From Nocardia africana NBRC 100379 (lineage in GTDB: Bacteria > Actinomycetota > Actinomycetes > Mycobacteriales > Mycobacteriaceae), in the NCBI RefSeq assembly GCF_001612635.1, contig NZ_BDAV01000018.1:44630-108629 (forward strand): DNA of 64,000 bases. The letters are read 5' to 3'. Shown here one piece after another: positions 26,669 to 35,144 of this stretch. Numbering within the stretch: the first letter of the stretch is position 1; each line of letters begins with the position of its first letter. The notes beneath the pieces are model-generated. The model was given only the letters and a program-made list of their open reading frames with translations. It had not been told where the DNA came from and ran no database searches. Made by a program: the position numbers and the translations under genes.

Positions 26669-27568
26669 GTGGGGCACAGCGATCAGGTGGGGACCACCGT
26701 TCAGGTGGGATTGTCGACGGCGTCGGTCTACCCGGAGAATGCCGAGGCGGCGTTCCGGTATGCCGCGGAATTGGGTTACGACGGCGTGGAATTGATGGTC
26801 TGGGCCGAACCGGCCAGCCAGAACATCGCCACCGTTCAATCGTATGTGCGCCGGTACGCGGTGCCGGTGCTGGCGGTGCACGCGCCCTGTCTGCTCATCT
26901 CACAGCGGGTGTGGGGCGCCGACCCGGTGGCCAAACTCGAACGCAGTGTGCGGACCGCGGAGGCGCTGGGGGCGGCGACCGTCGTGGTGCACCCGCCCTT
27001 CCGCTGGCAGCGGCGTTACGCGGAGGGCTTCGCCCAGCAGGTGGCCGAACTCGAGGACAGCAGTCCGGTCGTGGTCGCGGTGGAGAACATGTTCCCCATG
27101 CGCGCCGACACCCTGTTCGGGCGCCGCTCCGGGTCGGCGCGCCGGCTGGAACGCCGTGGGGGACCGGGACTTTCGGTGACGGCGTTCAGTCCGTCCTACG
27201 ATCCGACCGACACCGGATTCCGGAATTACACCCTGGATCTGTCGCATACCGCGACCGCCGGGATGGATGCGCTGATGCTGGCCGAACGCATGGGCAGCGG
27301 TCTGGCGCACCTGCACCTGGCCGACGGCCGCGGCGCCGCCCACGACGAACACCTGGTTCCCGGCGAGGGTGGGCAACCCTGTGTGGAAGTGTGTGAATCG
27401 TTGGTGCGCAACGGTTTTCGCGGCCACGCCGTGATCGAGGTGAACACTCAGAACGCACGGACCACCGCCGACCGCGCGGCGATGCTGGGGCGAGCGCTGC
27501 GGTTCGCGCGCACACATCTGAACAACCTGCAGCCGGCGCCGGGGCGGGAACCGACCCGGCAGCGTTGA
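26669..27568 (+). CDS. TIM-barrel sugar phosphate isomerase/epimerase-like protein
   Basis: 299 residues from GTG 26669 (VGHSDQVGTTVQVGLSTASV) with an AGGGAG ribosome site. Xylose-isomerase-like/EndoIV barrel with a probable metal site: VLAVHAPCLL, TVVVHPPFRWQRRY, VVAVENMFPMR, NYTLDLSHTATAGMD, LAHLHLADGRG with DEHLVPGEG, and AVIEVNTQ, placing His, Glu, Asp-His, His-Asp and Glu ligands on successive strands. The mycobacterial counterpart is Rv0498; the reaction is not known. It starts 14 bases after the membrane-protein stop, so an operon with it is likely. Confidence 0.82.
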   Translation: MGHSDQVGTTVQVGLSTASVYPENAEAAFRYAAELGYDGVELMVWAEPASQNIATVQSYVRRYAVPVLAVHAPCLLISQRVWGADPVAKLERSVRTAEALGAATVVVHPPFRWQRRYAEGFAQQVAELEDSSPVVVAVENMFPMRADTLFGRRSGSARRLERRGGPGLSVTAFSPSYDPTDTGFRNYTLDLSHTATAGMDALMLAERMGSGLAHLHLADGRGAAHDEHLVPGEGGQPCVEVCESLVRNGFRGHAVIEVNTQNARTTADRAAMLGRALRFARTHLNNLQPAPGREPTRQR

Positions 27569-27698
27569 TCGGCCGGGTCGATCGGCTTCCGCCGTACAGC
27601 TTCGTCACACCCGGTAGGGAATCATGCGGCCGTCCGGCAGACTTATACGGTGTACGAGCCGGGCCGGAACCGGCTGGGCACACGGAGAGGAGCGGCGG

Positions 27699-28589
27699 GT
27701 GACGGACCTGGCGGTCGAGACGGTACGACCGGAACTGGACGACGCACCGTTCAGCCGCGTGTGCGCGGTGACCGAGGTGGAGACGTCCGCGGAGCTCGCG
27801 CGGTATCGCGGCGTCATCGATCCGGTGTGGACGATCGGCAAGAAGCTGCACGGCGGCACCATGGTCGCCTCGTCGGCGGCCGCTGCCACGACCCGGTTGC
27901 GCACCGCGCACCCCGATCTGGCCGCGATGCTCCCGATCGCGGCGAGCACCGATTTCCTCGGCGCCCCGGACCCGGGCGAGGTCGAGTACGTGGTCCGTAT
28001 CCGCAAGACGGGCCGCCAGATCTGCCTGGTCGACGCCGATCTGGTCCAGGACGGTCGCACGCTGGTGCATTCGGCGTTCACCTTCGGCCACCTCGACGAC
28101 GCGGAACCGGCCTATCGGCGCGAGGTCGTGGCGGATATGCCGCCGGAGCCGCCGGCCGACGCCCTCGGCTACGACGCACCGGATTCTCCGATGGGCCGGC
28201 TGGTCAACGTCTCGCGCGGCGCCTCGGTGGCGATCGATCCGTCCTGGGCGCGGTTCCTGTCCGGCGAGCGCGGCGAGCCGCGGCTGCGCCTGTGGATCCG
28301 CCCGCGGGCCACCGACGGCAGCGACCCGGACGTCGCCGCGTATTTCGCGATGATGGCCGGCGATATGAGCCCGCCGGTGCCGATGAATATGGGCCGGTTC
28401 GGCTGGGCCCCGACCGTGCAGCTCACCACCTATCTGCGGCGTCGTCCCGCGCCGGGCTGGCTGCGGGTGATCGCGACCGCCCACGAAATCGGCGAGCGCA
28501 TGTTCGACGAGGATCAGCTGGTGCTCGACAGCACGGGCGCGGTGGTGGCACAGACGCGCCAGCTCGCGCTGATTCCCCTTCCTCGCTGA
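27699..28589 (+). CDS. Acyl-CoA thioesterase-like (double hotdog) protein
   Basis: 296 residues from GTG 27699 with a strong GGAGAGGAG ribosome site. The N-terminal hotdog has ELARYRGVIDPVWTIGKKLH followed by GGTMVASSAAAATTRL (the His-Gly-Gly head of the central helix), and the C-terminal half repeats the fold (MPMNMGRFGWAPTVQLTTYL, ATAHEIGERMFDEDQLVLDS). This is the TesB/PF13622 pattern; Rv0499 occupies the same place in M. tuberculosis. It presumably hydrolyses acyl-CoA thioesters, but the acyl specificity is unknown. Follows the isomerase gene by 130 bases. Confidence 0.8.
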   Translation: MTDLAVETVRPELDDAPFSRVCAVTEVETSAELARYRGVIDPVWTIGKKLHGGTMVASSAAAATTRLRTAHPDLAAMLPIAASTDFLGAPDPGEVEYVVRIRKTGRQICLVDADLVQDGRTLVHSAFTFGHLDDAEPAYRREVVADMPPEPPADALGYDAPDSPMGRLVNVSRGASVAIDPSWARFLSGERGEPRLRLWIRPRATDGSDPDVAAYFAMMAGDMSPPVPMNMGRFGWAPTVQLTTYLRRRPAPGWLRVIATAHEIGERMFDEDQLVLDSTGAVVAQTRQLALIPLPR

Positions 28590-28654
28590 CCGCACTGCCC
28601 CGCTGATCGCCCCTGCCCCGCGTCGGCCGTCGCGCACGGATAGCCTTGGGCCTC

Positions 28655-29473
28655 ATGACGAGAATTGCGGTGATCGGTGGCGGACGGATCGGCGAGGCGT
28701 TGATTGCCGGGCTGCTCGAGGCCGGGCGGCCGGGTAAGGATCTGGTCGTGGTCGAGACGGTGACGGCCCGCGCGCAGGTGTTGAGCGAGCGGTTCGGCAT
28801 CCGAGTCACCGACAGTCTGGCCGAGGCCGCGACGGGTGCGGACGTGCTGGTGGTCGCGGTGAAGCCGCACGATGTCGACGCCGTGCTGACCGAACTGGGC
28901 AAACTCGAACTCGACAACGATCGCGATCAGATCCTGGTGTCGCTGGCCGCCGGCGTGACCACCGCCCGGGTGGAGTCGAAGTTGCCCGCCGGATTCCCGG
29001 TCGTGCGGGTCATGCCGAATACCCCGATGCTGGTCGGCCAGGGCATGAGCGCGATCGCTGCCGGCCGTTACGCCAAATCCGCCGAGCTCGATACGGTCTC
29101 GGAGCTGCTGGGTGCGGTCGGCAAGGTCGTCACCGTCGCCGAGAGCCAGATGGACGCGGTGACCGCGGTGTCCGGCTCGGGGCCCGCCTACTTCTTCCTG
29201 GTGGTCGAGGCCATGGTCGAGGCCGGTGTCGGCCTGGGGCTGACCCGGGACGTGGCCACCGAACTGGTGGTGCAGACCATGCTCGGCTCGGCGGCGCTGC
29301 TGGAGGAATCCGGTCAGGATGCCGCCGAGTTGCGTGCCGCGGTGACCTCGCCGGCGGGGACCACCGCGGCGGCCGTGCGCGAGCTCGAGCGCGGCGGCGT
29401 GCGCTCGGCGTTCTGGGAGGCGCTGCATGCGGCCAAGCGCCGCTCGGTCGAACAGGGGGCAACCGGCGAGTAA
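28655..29473 (+). CDS. proC: Pyrroline-5-carboxylate reductase
   Basis: Last step of proline synthesis: reduces P5C with NAD(P)H. 272 residues from ATG 28655 (MTRIAVIGGGRIGEALIAGL). The Rossmann GxGxxG is IGGGRIGEA; VKPHDVDAVL, VVRVMPNTPMLVGQGMSAI and the substrate-site segment TAVSGSGPAYFFLVVEAM followed by AELRAAVTSPAGTTAAA are the family signatures. Cytosolic decamer in other bacteria. Same neighbours as in mycobacteria (thioesterase upstream, excisionase-like HTH downstream). Confidence 0.96.
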   Translation: MTRIAVIGGGRIGEALIAGLLEAGRPGKDLVVVETVTARAQVLSERFGIRVTDSLAEAATGADVLVVAVKPHDVDAVLTELGKLELDNDRDQILVSLAAGVTTARVESKLPAGFPVVRVMPNTPMLVGQGMSAIAAGRYAKSAELDTVSELLGAVGKVVTVAESQMDAVTAVSGSGPAYFFLVVEAMVEAGVGLGLTRDVATELVVQTMLGSAALLEESGQDAAELRAAVTSPAGTTAAAVRELERGGVRSAFWEALHAAKRRSVEQGATGE

Positions 29474-29640
29474 CCGCGGAGTGGCCGCCGGGTGTGACGT
29501 GACATCCGCTGGTGACACTGCTATTTCTCCCACCCGTCGCAGCAATCCCACTGGTAACGCTAAGCTCGGGGGAGCACGTGCGTGTCTGTTCCGCCGGTGG
29601 GGAAGCCGGCGGCGCGGACGTGCCGGAGGTCAGTGGTGCA

Positions 29641-29868
29641 ATGATGTCTGGAAACAGCTCTGCGAGTTCCGGTCCTGTCATCGGCGGTGGAGGAACACAG
29701 TTCCTCACCGTTGCCGAGGTGGCGAATCTGATGCGGGTTTCCAAGATGACCGTGTATCGGCTGGTTCACTCGGGAGAACTACCCGCTGTCAGAGTCGGTC
29801 GATCGTTCCGGGTACACGCCAAGGCGGTGCACGACTACCTGCAGACGTCGTACTTCGACGCCGGATAG
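29641..29868 (+). CDS. Excisionase/MerR-type helix-turn-helix protein
   Basis: 75 residues from ATG 29641 (or 29644). After a Ser/Gly head comes a winged helix-turn-helix of the excisionase (HTH_17/BldC-like) type: FLTVAEVANLMRVSKMTVYR, LVHSGELPAVRVGRSFRV, HAKAVHDYL. It is the counterpart of mycobacterial Rv0500A, conserved between proC and the bS22 gene, so it is a chromosomal regulator rather than a phage excisionase. No integrase is nearby. Its target is unknown. A hairpin terminator follows. Confidence 0.85.
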   Translation: MMSGNSSASSGPVIGGGGTQFLTVAEVANLMRVSKMTVYRLVHSGELPAVRVGRSFRVHAKAVHDYLQTSYFDAG

Positions 29869-29902
29869 CAGCGTGCGAACGCCGGTCGGCGGTGTCGGCG
29901 AC

Positions 29903-29923
29903 CGGGCACAGCGGTGCCCGTTT
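29903..29923 (+). terminator. Terminator after the HTH gene
   Basis: Seven-base stem CGGGCAC / GTGCCCG with loop AGCG and three Ts, 34 bases after the stop codon. Confidence 0.6.
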
Positions 29924-30098
29924 CGTTCGCCGTGGGTTGGCCCGGTACGATGAACCACCGTTGTGTTACCCGCTGCCGATCTGGGTCAGGTCGGGAGCTG
30001 AACACTGGTTGCCAGGCGGCCGCCGAGCGAACCGGAAGATGGGCGTACGTAACCGGCGTGCGTGCCGAGGGTAGAGAGAGAACGCGAGGAACAACCCT

Positions 30099-30200
30099 AT
30101 GGGTTCTGTGATCAAGAAGCGCCGTAAGCGGATGTCGAAGAAGAAGCACCGCAAGCTGCTTCGCCGTACGCGCGTGCAGCGTCGCAAACTCGGCAAGTAA
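30099..30200 (+). CDS. Small ribosomal subunit protein bS22 (AURKAIP1/COX24 family)
   Basis: 33 residues, ATG 30099 to TAA 30200, about half Lys/Arg ([19 protein letters not shown], then a basic tail ending RKLGK). This is the actinobacterial bS22 protein seen in mycobacterial cryo-EM structures near the decoding centre, related to mitochondrial mS38. It has its own cistron with a GCGAGGAAC ribosome site and a strong terminator downstream. Too short for most gene callers but nearly invariant in mycolata. No stop-codon or frame anomalies. Confidence 0.93.
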
Positions 30201-30232
30201 ACTGCACTACTTACACGCTGGAAATTAGCTGG

Positions 30233-30266
30233 AAGCCCGCCACCGTTTGGGGTGGCGGGCTTTAGC
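30233..30266 (+). terminator. Rho-independent terminator of the bS22 gene
   Basis: Twelve-base perfect stem AAGCCCGCCACC / GGTGGCGGGCTT with loop GTTTGG, followed by TAGCATTTG. A classic intrinsic terminator. Confidence 0.85.
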
Positions 30267-30375
30267 ATTTGTTTCCGGTGACTGAAGTCATCGTTAGATC
30301 CTGGTAAATACTCTCGGCCGCCTCCGTAACAGCCGCTACTCTGGTGAGCGGAACTAGCCAAGCAGGGGTGCACAG

Positions 30376-31482
30376 GTGGGATTCGGCGTGGGTTCGGATA
30401 TGCGGGACGGGCGTACGGCTGGCCGCGACGACCAGCCGCCCAGAGTCGTTCTCGTCACCGGCGCGAGCCGCTTCTTCGGCGGCAATGTCGTCACTCGGCT
30501 GGCGGCCGATCCCGCGATCGAACGCGTCATCGCCGTCGACGCTCGCATGCCGAGCCGCGATCTGCTGCGCCGGATGGGGCGCGCCGAGTTCGTTCGCGCC
30601 GACATTCGAAATCCGTTGATCCGCAAGGTGATCGACGGAAACAAGGTCGACACCGTCGTGCATCCGGCCGTACTGTCCCGCCCGCCCGCCGGTGGCGGCC
30701 GGGCGGCGATGAAGGACTACAACGTCTTCGGCGCCATGCAGTTGATGGCGGTCTGCCAGAAGGCGCCGAGTGTGCGCCGTGTCGTGGTCCGCTCCTCCTC
30801 GGCGGTCTACGGTTGCGGTCCGAAGGATCCGGCGAAATTCACCGAGGAAATGAGTGCGCGCACGCCGCCGAAAGGCTGGTTCGCGCGCGACATGATCGAG
30901 GTCGAGGGATTCGTCCGCGGAATGGCGCGCCGGCGTCCGGATATCGCCGCGGCAATCCTTCGATTCGCACCGATAGTGGGGCCGCGTCTGGCGGGCCGGG
31001 GCGTGCAGTATTTCCGCTCCCCGATCACGCCGACGATCTTCGGCCGCGACCCCCGCATGCAGCTGTTGCACGAAGAGGACGCGATCACGGTGCTGGCGCA
31101 TGCCGCGCATTCCGCACCCGGCGGCACCTTCAATGTCGCCGGTGACGGAGCGCTGGCGTTGTCGCAGGCCATCCGCCGTGCGGGTCGCGTCGAACTACCG
31201 GTACCGATGAGCGTTTTTCAAACGGTCGGCCGGTCGTTCATGGGCCCGGTGATGCGTGAGTTCACCACCGAGCAGGTCGATTACTTCCACTTCGGCTGTG
31301 GATTGGACACCACGAGAATGCGTACCGAACTCGGCTTCGCACCGCGTTGGACGACGGTGCAGGCGTTCGACGACTTCATCGGGGGCGCAGCGTTGCGGCC
31401 CGTCATCGATCCGCGGTGGATCGACGCTGCAGAAAACAGACTCCTCGGCCTCGTCGGGGCCGGGACAGGAGCACATCGATGA
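30376..31482 (+). CDS. NAD-dependent epimerase/dehydratase-like protein (GalE2-like)
   Basis: 368 residues from GTG 30376, preceded by an AGGGGT ribosome site; ATG 30400 is an alternative without one. The NAD-binding loop is LVTGASRFFGGNVVTRLAAD, with SSSAVYG further on. Where extended SDRs have YxxxK the sequence reads GWFARDMIEVEGFVRG, so the catalytic Tyr and Lys appear replaced by Phe and Met. It may therefore bind nucleotide sugar or NAD without epimerase activity. Same position as M. tuberculosis Rv0501 (galE2). Overlaps the acyltransferase start by ATGA. Confidence 0.8.
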   Translation: MGFGVGSDMRDGRTAGRDDQPPRVVLVTGASRFFGGNVVTRLAADPAIERVIAVDARMPSRDLLRRMGRAEFVRADIRNPLIRKVIDGNKVDTVVHPAVLSRPPAGGGRAAMKDYNVFGAMQLMAVCQKAPSVRRVVVRSSSAVYGCGPKDPAKFTEEMSARTPPKGWFARDMIEVEGFVRGMARRRPDIAAAILRFAPIVGPRLAGRGVQYFRSPITPTIFGRDPRMQLLHEEDAITVLAHAAHSAPGGTFNVAGDGALALSQAIRRAGRVELPVPMSVFQTVGRSFMGPVMREFTTEQVDYFHFGCGLDTTRMRTELGFAPRWTTVQAFDDFIGGAALRPVIDPRWIDAAENRLLGLVGAGTGAHR

Positions 31483-32486
31483 ACGACGTGGCCAAAGTCA
31501 TTCACCTGCACGAGACGGATTTCGAGGCCCGGCCGCGCCCGGCATCGCGGCGCTGGCCGGAGTCGGCCCTGCAGCCGGTGACCTCGCTGACCGAGCGGCT
31601 GGCCGAATCGGCGGCGCCGCGCTCGCTGGGTGATCTGGTGCGGGGTGCGGTGGCCGACGGTATTCGCAATACCGCCGATTTCGCCCGCCGCCGCCTCACC
31701 GGGGACTACCAGGTCGATGAATTCGGGCGGGACGAACATCTGCTCGAATCGGTCATCCTTCCGAGTCTGCGGCCACTGTCGGAGCTGTGGTTCCGGGTGG
31801 ACGTCAACGGCATCGAGAACCTCCCGTCCTCCGGTGGTGCGCTGGTGGTCTCCAATCACGCCGGCGTGGTGGCACTGGACGCGCTGATGCTGCAGCTGGC
31901 CGTGCACGACCGGCACCCCGCCCACCGGTCGCTGCGCCTGCTGGCCGCCGATCTGGTGTTCGAGACGCCGGTGGTCGGCGGGCTGGCCCGCAAGGCCGGC
32001 CATACCCTGGCCTGCCCGGCCGACGCCGAGCGGCTGCTGCGGTCGGGCGAGGTCGCGGGCGTGTTCCCCGAGGGCTTCAAGGGCATCGGCAAGCCGTATT
32101 CGGAGCGCTACAAGCTGCAGCGCTTCGGTCGCGGCGGATTCGTCTCGGCGGCGGTGAAAACCGGCGTGCCGATCATTCCGTGCTCGATCGTCGGATCCGA
32201 GGAGATCTATCCGAAACTCGCCGATATCAAGCCGTTGGCACGCCTGCTCGGATTGCCGTATTTCCCGGTGACTCCGACATTTCCGCATCTGGGACCGCTG
32301 GGCGCGATCCCGTTGCCGTCGAAGTGGACCATCGAATTCGGCAAGCCCATCGCGACCGAGGATTATGCGGCCGAGGCCGCCGACGATCCGATGACGATGT
32401 TCGAGGTCACCGATCAGGTCCGCGAAACCATCCAGCAGACGCTCTACAAACTGCTCGCCAAGCGGCGTAACCCGTTCACCGGCTGA
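31479..32486 (+). CDS. PlsC-like lysophospholipid acyltransferase (Rv0502-like)
   Basis: 335 residues from ATG 31479, coupled to the epimerase-like gene by a four-base overlap. The acyltransferase core shows GALVVSNHAGVVALDALML (His and Asp six residues apart instead of the canonical HX4D), VFPEGFKGIGKPYSERYKLQ (the EGF/R block), and VPIIPCSIVGSEEIYPKLAD. It should transfer an acyl chain onto a glycerophospholipid or related lipid at the membrane. The conserved pairing with an SDR protein in mycolata suggests a shared lipid or glycolipid pathway; the substrate is unknown. Confidence 0.82.
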   Translation: MNDVAKVIHLHETDFEARPRPASRRWPESALQPVTSLTERLAESAAPRSLGDLVRGAVADGIRNTADFARRRLTGDYQVDEFGRDEHLLESVILPSLRPLSELWFRVDVNGIENLPSSGGALVVSNHAGVVALDALMLQLAVHDRHPAHRSLRLLAADLVFETPVVGGLARKAGHTLACPADAERLLRSGEVAGVFPEGFKGIGKPYSERYKLQRFGRGGFVSAAVKTGVPIIPCSIVGSEEIYPKLADIKPLARLLGLPYFPVTPTFPHLGPLGAIPLPSKWTIEFGKPIATEDYAAEAADDPMTMFEVTDQVRETIQQTLYKLLAKRRNPFTG

Positions 32487-32508
32487 CCGGGAAAGCCGGT
32501 GGAAGACC

Positions 32509-32536
32509 GAGCCTCCCCGCCGCGGCGGGGAGGCTC
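32509..32536. terminator. Bidirectional terminator between convergent genes
   Basis: Perfect twelve-base stem GAGCCTCCCCGC / GCGGGGAGGCTC with loop CGCG, between the acyltransferase and SerB-like genes; its right edge touches the SerB-like stop codon. No strong T-run on either strand. Confidence 0.7.
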
Positions 32537-33608
32537 AGCCGTGTTGTTCGCGCTTGCGGGTGAGCACGGCCGCCGCCGCGCCACCGGCCGCACCCAGCGC
32601 CAATGCGGTGGGCACGCCGATCTTGGCGGCCTTGCGCCCGGTGCGGAAATCCCGAATCTCCCAGCCGCGATTCTTGGCGACCTCACGCAGGTCCGAATCC
32701 GGGTTGATCGCCACCGCGGTACCGGTCAGCGAGAGCATCGGCACGTCGTTGTGGCTGTCGGAATAGGCCGTGCAGCGCTTGAGATTCAGACCCTCGCGAA
32801 TGGCCAGCGTGCGCACCGCATGTGCCTTGCCCAGGCCGTGCAGAATGTCGCCGACCAGCCGTCCGGTGAAGACTCCGTCCACACTTTCGGCGACCGTGCC
32901 CAACGCGCCGGTCAACCCCAGGCGTTTCGCGATGACCTGTGCGAGTTCCACCGGTGTCGCGGTCACCAGCCACACCTGCTGACCGGCGTCCAGATGCATT
33001 TGCGCCAGCGCGCGGGTGCCGGGCCAGATCTTGTCGGCGATGATTTCGTCGTAGATCTCCTCGCCCAGCGCGGCGAGTTCGGCGGTCGAGCGGCCGGCGA
33101 TGAATGACAGCGCCTTTTCCTTACCGCTGGCCATATCGCCCTGGCTTTCCTTGCCGGTGACCCGGAATTTCACCTGCTTCCAGGCCATATCGACGAGGTC
33201 GGAGGTCTTGAAATATTTCCGCGCCGCCAGGCCGCGCGCGAAGTGCACGATCGAGGCGCCCTGCACCATCGTGTTGTCCACGTCGAAAAATGCCGCAGCG
33301 GTCAGGTCGCGCGGCGGGCGCGCATGCGGCGGCAATTCCGAGTCGGCTTCGGCGCCATAGGTTTCGGCCAATTCCGCGTCGTGCAGCGCGAGGGCGGCAT
33401 CGGCACTGGCCTCACCGGCGAGGTTGGCGCGTACCTCCTCCTCGCTGGGCCCGAACGGGCTGCGCGCGATCCGCGTGAGCTGATCCGACAGCCCCTGCCC
33501 CCAGCGCGCCGGGAATTCGCCGAACCTGCCCGCGATGAAGCCCGTCCTCGCATCTTTCGATCGTTCCGGCACCAGTACCTCCGCCCGTTCGCGCGAACAC
33601 TCCAACAT
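32535..33608 (-). CDS. HAD-IB phosphatase, SerB-like, membrane-tailed
   Basis: 357 residues from ATG 33608. An N-terminal region of about 100 residues precedes the HAD domain, whose motif I is AAFFDVDNTMVQG (DxDxT, nucleophile Asp), motif II is QVWLVTATPVELA, the Lys is in the LNLKRC segment and motif III is YSDSHNDVPML. The Arg/Lys-flanked C-terminal hydrophobic helix (GVPTALALGAAGGAAAAVLT) suggests membrane association. Mycobacterial SerB1 (Rv0505c) has the same position. Phosphoserine phosphatase activity is possible but not certain; HAD-IB members of this size also hydrolyse lipid or small phosphates. Confidence 0.82.
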   Translation of the reverse strand: MLECSRERAEVLVPERSKDARTGFIAGRFGEFPARWGQGLSDQLTRIARSPFGPSEEEVRANLAGEASADAALALHDAELAETYGAEADSELPPHARPPRDLTAAAFFDVDNTMVQGASIVHFARGLAARKYFKTSDLVDMAWKQVKFRVTGKESQGDMASGKEKALSFIAGRSTAELAALGEEIYDEIIADKIWPGTRALAQMHLDAGQQVWLVTATPVELAQVIAKRLGLTGALGTVAESVDGVFTGRLVGDILHGLGKAHAVRTLAIREGLNLKRCTAYSDSHNDVPMLSLTGTAVAINPDSDLREVAKNRGWEIRDFRTGRKAAKIGVPTALALGAAGGAAAAVLTRKREQHG

Positions 33609-33653
33609 TAGCCGAGTACAGCGTTGTCCCGACGGCTGCTCGGCGATGTGTGC

Positions 33654-33914
33654 TCAGCGACTCAAATCGGCCCGCAACCGGGATTCGTCCACGTCGAAGT
33701 AGCTGTGTTCACGGCCGTCGAGCAGTACCACCGGCAACCGGTCGCCGAACTCGGCGCGCAGCGACGGATCGGTGGCCGCCGCCGCGTCCACATCGACGGT
33801 CGCCGGTTCCAGCCCGAAGTCGGCGCAGATGGCGCGCAGTTGCGTCAGTGCGACCGTGCACATACCGCAGCCCTCGCGGGTCAGCAAAGTCACCGAATGC
33901 GTGGCAGTACTCAT
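33654..33914 (-). CDS. Glutaredoxin-like thioredoxin-fold protein
   Basis: 86 residues from ATG 33914. Thioredoxin-fold opening SVTLLTREGCGMCTVALTQL with a CxxC redox pair (CGMC), then RLPVVLLDGREHSYFDVDES carrying the cis-Pro. DUF836/glutaredoxin-2-like family, equivalent in position to M. tuberculosis Rv0508. It lies beside rex and hemA, so a thiol-redox task near NADH sensing and heme synthesis is conceivable, though unproven. The 39-base gap to the SerB-like gene on the same strand allows co-transcription. Active-site Cys count and length are typical. Confidence 0.83.
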   Translation of the reverse strand: MSTATHSVTLLTREGCGMCTVALTQLRAICADFGLEPATVDVDAAAATDPSLRAEFGDRLPVVLLDGREHSYFDVDESRLRADLSR

Positions 33915-34087
33915 ATCGCCATTAAATGCCACCGTGCCGACAGACCTGCGATTAGCCGCGAATCGCCGGATTCGCGCGGGAAATCACCGGTCCGGCGTGC
34001 CTGCCCCGAAGCCGGTGCTCCGCGGCGGTTGAATGTGAGCAGGCATTCGTGAAGCCGACGAGTGGAGAGTGACTGAATTCACCGACT

Positions 34088-34105
34088 TTGTGCAGGGCTT
34101 CACAA
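34088..34105 (+). promoter_or_regulatory. Rex operator (TTGTG-N6-TTCACAA)
   Basis: TTGTGCAGGGCTTCACAA matches the Rex consensus TTGTGAA-N4-TTCACAA: the outer five bases of each side are a perfect inverted repeat. It lies 164 bases upstream of the rex start and covers the -35 and spacer of the likely promoter, so Rex should repress its own operon, including hemA-C-D, when NADH is low. Confidence 0.85.
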
Positions 34106-34116
34106 GCGGTTACGGT
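34088..34116 (+). promoter_or_regulatory. Probable promoter of the rex-hemACD operon
   Basis: TTGTGC at 34088-34093, a 17-base spacer and TACGGT at 34111-34116. A moderate SigA match with correct spacing, overlapped by the Rex operator. Confidence 0.5.
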
Positions 34117-34268
34117 GGTGACACGCGACCCGCCTGCTTCTGGCGGCGGACGCAACCGCACCCCTGTGTACCCATACCGATCCGATACCGATGCCCGTGC
34201 CCGGTGTCGGCGGCGGACCAAGCGAGAACCCGGACACTACCCCCCGGCCGGACGAGGAGCCGAACGAC

Positions 34269-35144
34269 GTGACAGAGCAGCATGAGACGCCAGGTGGCGT
34301 CTCCGGCAGAGCTCTGAACAGCGTTTCCGGCAAATCCATCAACAAGGACATCCCGCAGGCGACGGTGACCCGCTTGGCCACCTACCTCCGAGTGCTCGCC
34401 GTCCTGGCCGACGAGGGTGTGCTCATCGTATCGAGTGAAGAACTGGCTGTCGCGGCGGGTGTCGGTTCGGCCAAGCTTCGCAAGGATCTATCCTTCCTCG
34501 GCCCCAACGGGGTTCGCGGCGTCGGCTACGACGTGGCCAAGTTGCGCAACCGCATCGAGGGCGTTCTCGGCCTGGCCGACGGCCATCGGGTGATCCTGGT
34601 CGGCGCCGGGAATCTGGGCCGGGCGCTGGCCGGTTACGGCGGATTCTCGCGGCGCGGATTCACCATGGTCGGCATCTTCGACAACGATCCCGCGGTGATC
34701 GGCGCCTCGGTCGCAGGGCTGCGGGTGCTCGACACCGCCCGGCTGCGGGCCGCGGTCGCCGAACTCGCCCCCACGATCGCGGTGGTCACCGTTCCCGATG
34801 CCGCGGCCCAGGGCGTCTGCGACGAACTCGTCGCCGCCGGGGTGCAGTGCATTCTCAGCTTCTCGCCGGTGAACCTGGCGGTTCCGGCCACCGTGGAGGT
34901 CCGCCGCGTCGACCTCGCCGTCGAACTGCAGATGCTGTCGTTCGAGCGCGCCCGCAGCGCGGAACTCGAGGCATCCGAGCCGCCGGCGACCGAGCGCGTC
35001 GCCGCGGGGGAGACCGTGCACGCGGTATCCACCCCGATCGGACGCCGGATGGCCGGACGCGCGGCCCACCAGCCCACACCCCACAAGACAACCTCGCATT
35101 CGGCAACGGAGCCAACCAGCAAGGGATCGGTGGTCGCACCATGA
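34269..35144 (+). CDS. rex: Redox-sensing transcriptional repressor Rex
   Basis: Dimeric repressor that senses the NADH/NAD+ ratio and leaves DNA when NADH binds. 291 residues from GTG 34269, chosen because a GAGGAG ribosome site lies just upstream; an ATG at 34191 would add 26 disordered residues. The winged helix (IPQATVTRLATYLRVLAVLA, then SEELAVAAGVGSAKLRKDLS) is followed by the Rossmann domain (VILVGAGNLGRALAGYGGF, IFDNDPAVIG) and the C-terminal swapped helix. A Ser/Thr/His-rich tail of about 55 residues is extra. Its stop overlaps hemA by ATGA, as in Streptomyces rex-hemACD. Confidence 0.95.
   Translation: MTEQHETPGGVSGRALNSVSGKSINKDIPQATVTRLATYLRVLAVLADEGVLIVSSEELAVAAGVGSAKLRKDLSFLGPNGVRGVGYDVAKLRNRIEGVLGLADGHRVILVGAGNLGRALAGYGGFSRRGFTMVGIFDNDPAVIGASVAGLRVLDTARLRAAVAELAPTIAVVTVPDAAAQGVCDELVAAGVQCILSFSPVNLAVPATVEVRRVDLAVELQMLSFERARSAELEASEPPATERVAAGETVHAVSTPIGRRMAGRAAHQPTPHKTTSHSATEPTSKGSVVAP

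Larger units (their letters stand above)
33915..34268. other. Divergent control region between the glutaredoxin-like gene and rex
   Basis: 354 bases without a gene. It holds the Rex operator and rex promoter (34088-34116), a long 5' leader to the rex GTG at 34269, and presumably the minus-strand promoter for the glutaredoxin-like gene. I see no riboswitch or attenuator fold in the leader. Confidence 0.6.

Noticed and set aside
29641..29868. Excisionase-like protein as evidence for a prophage
   Set aside because: No integrase, attachment repeat or phage genes; the gene is a fixed neighbour of proC and bS22 in mycolata.
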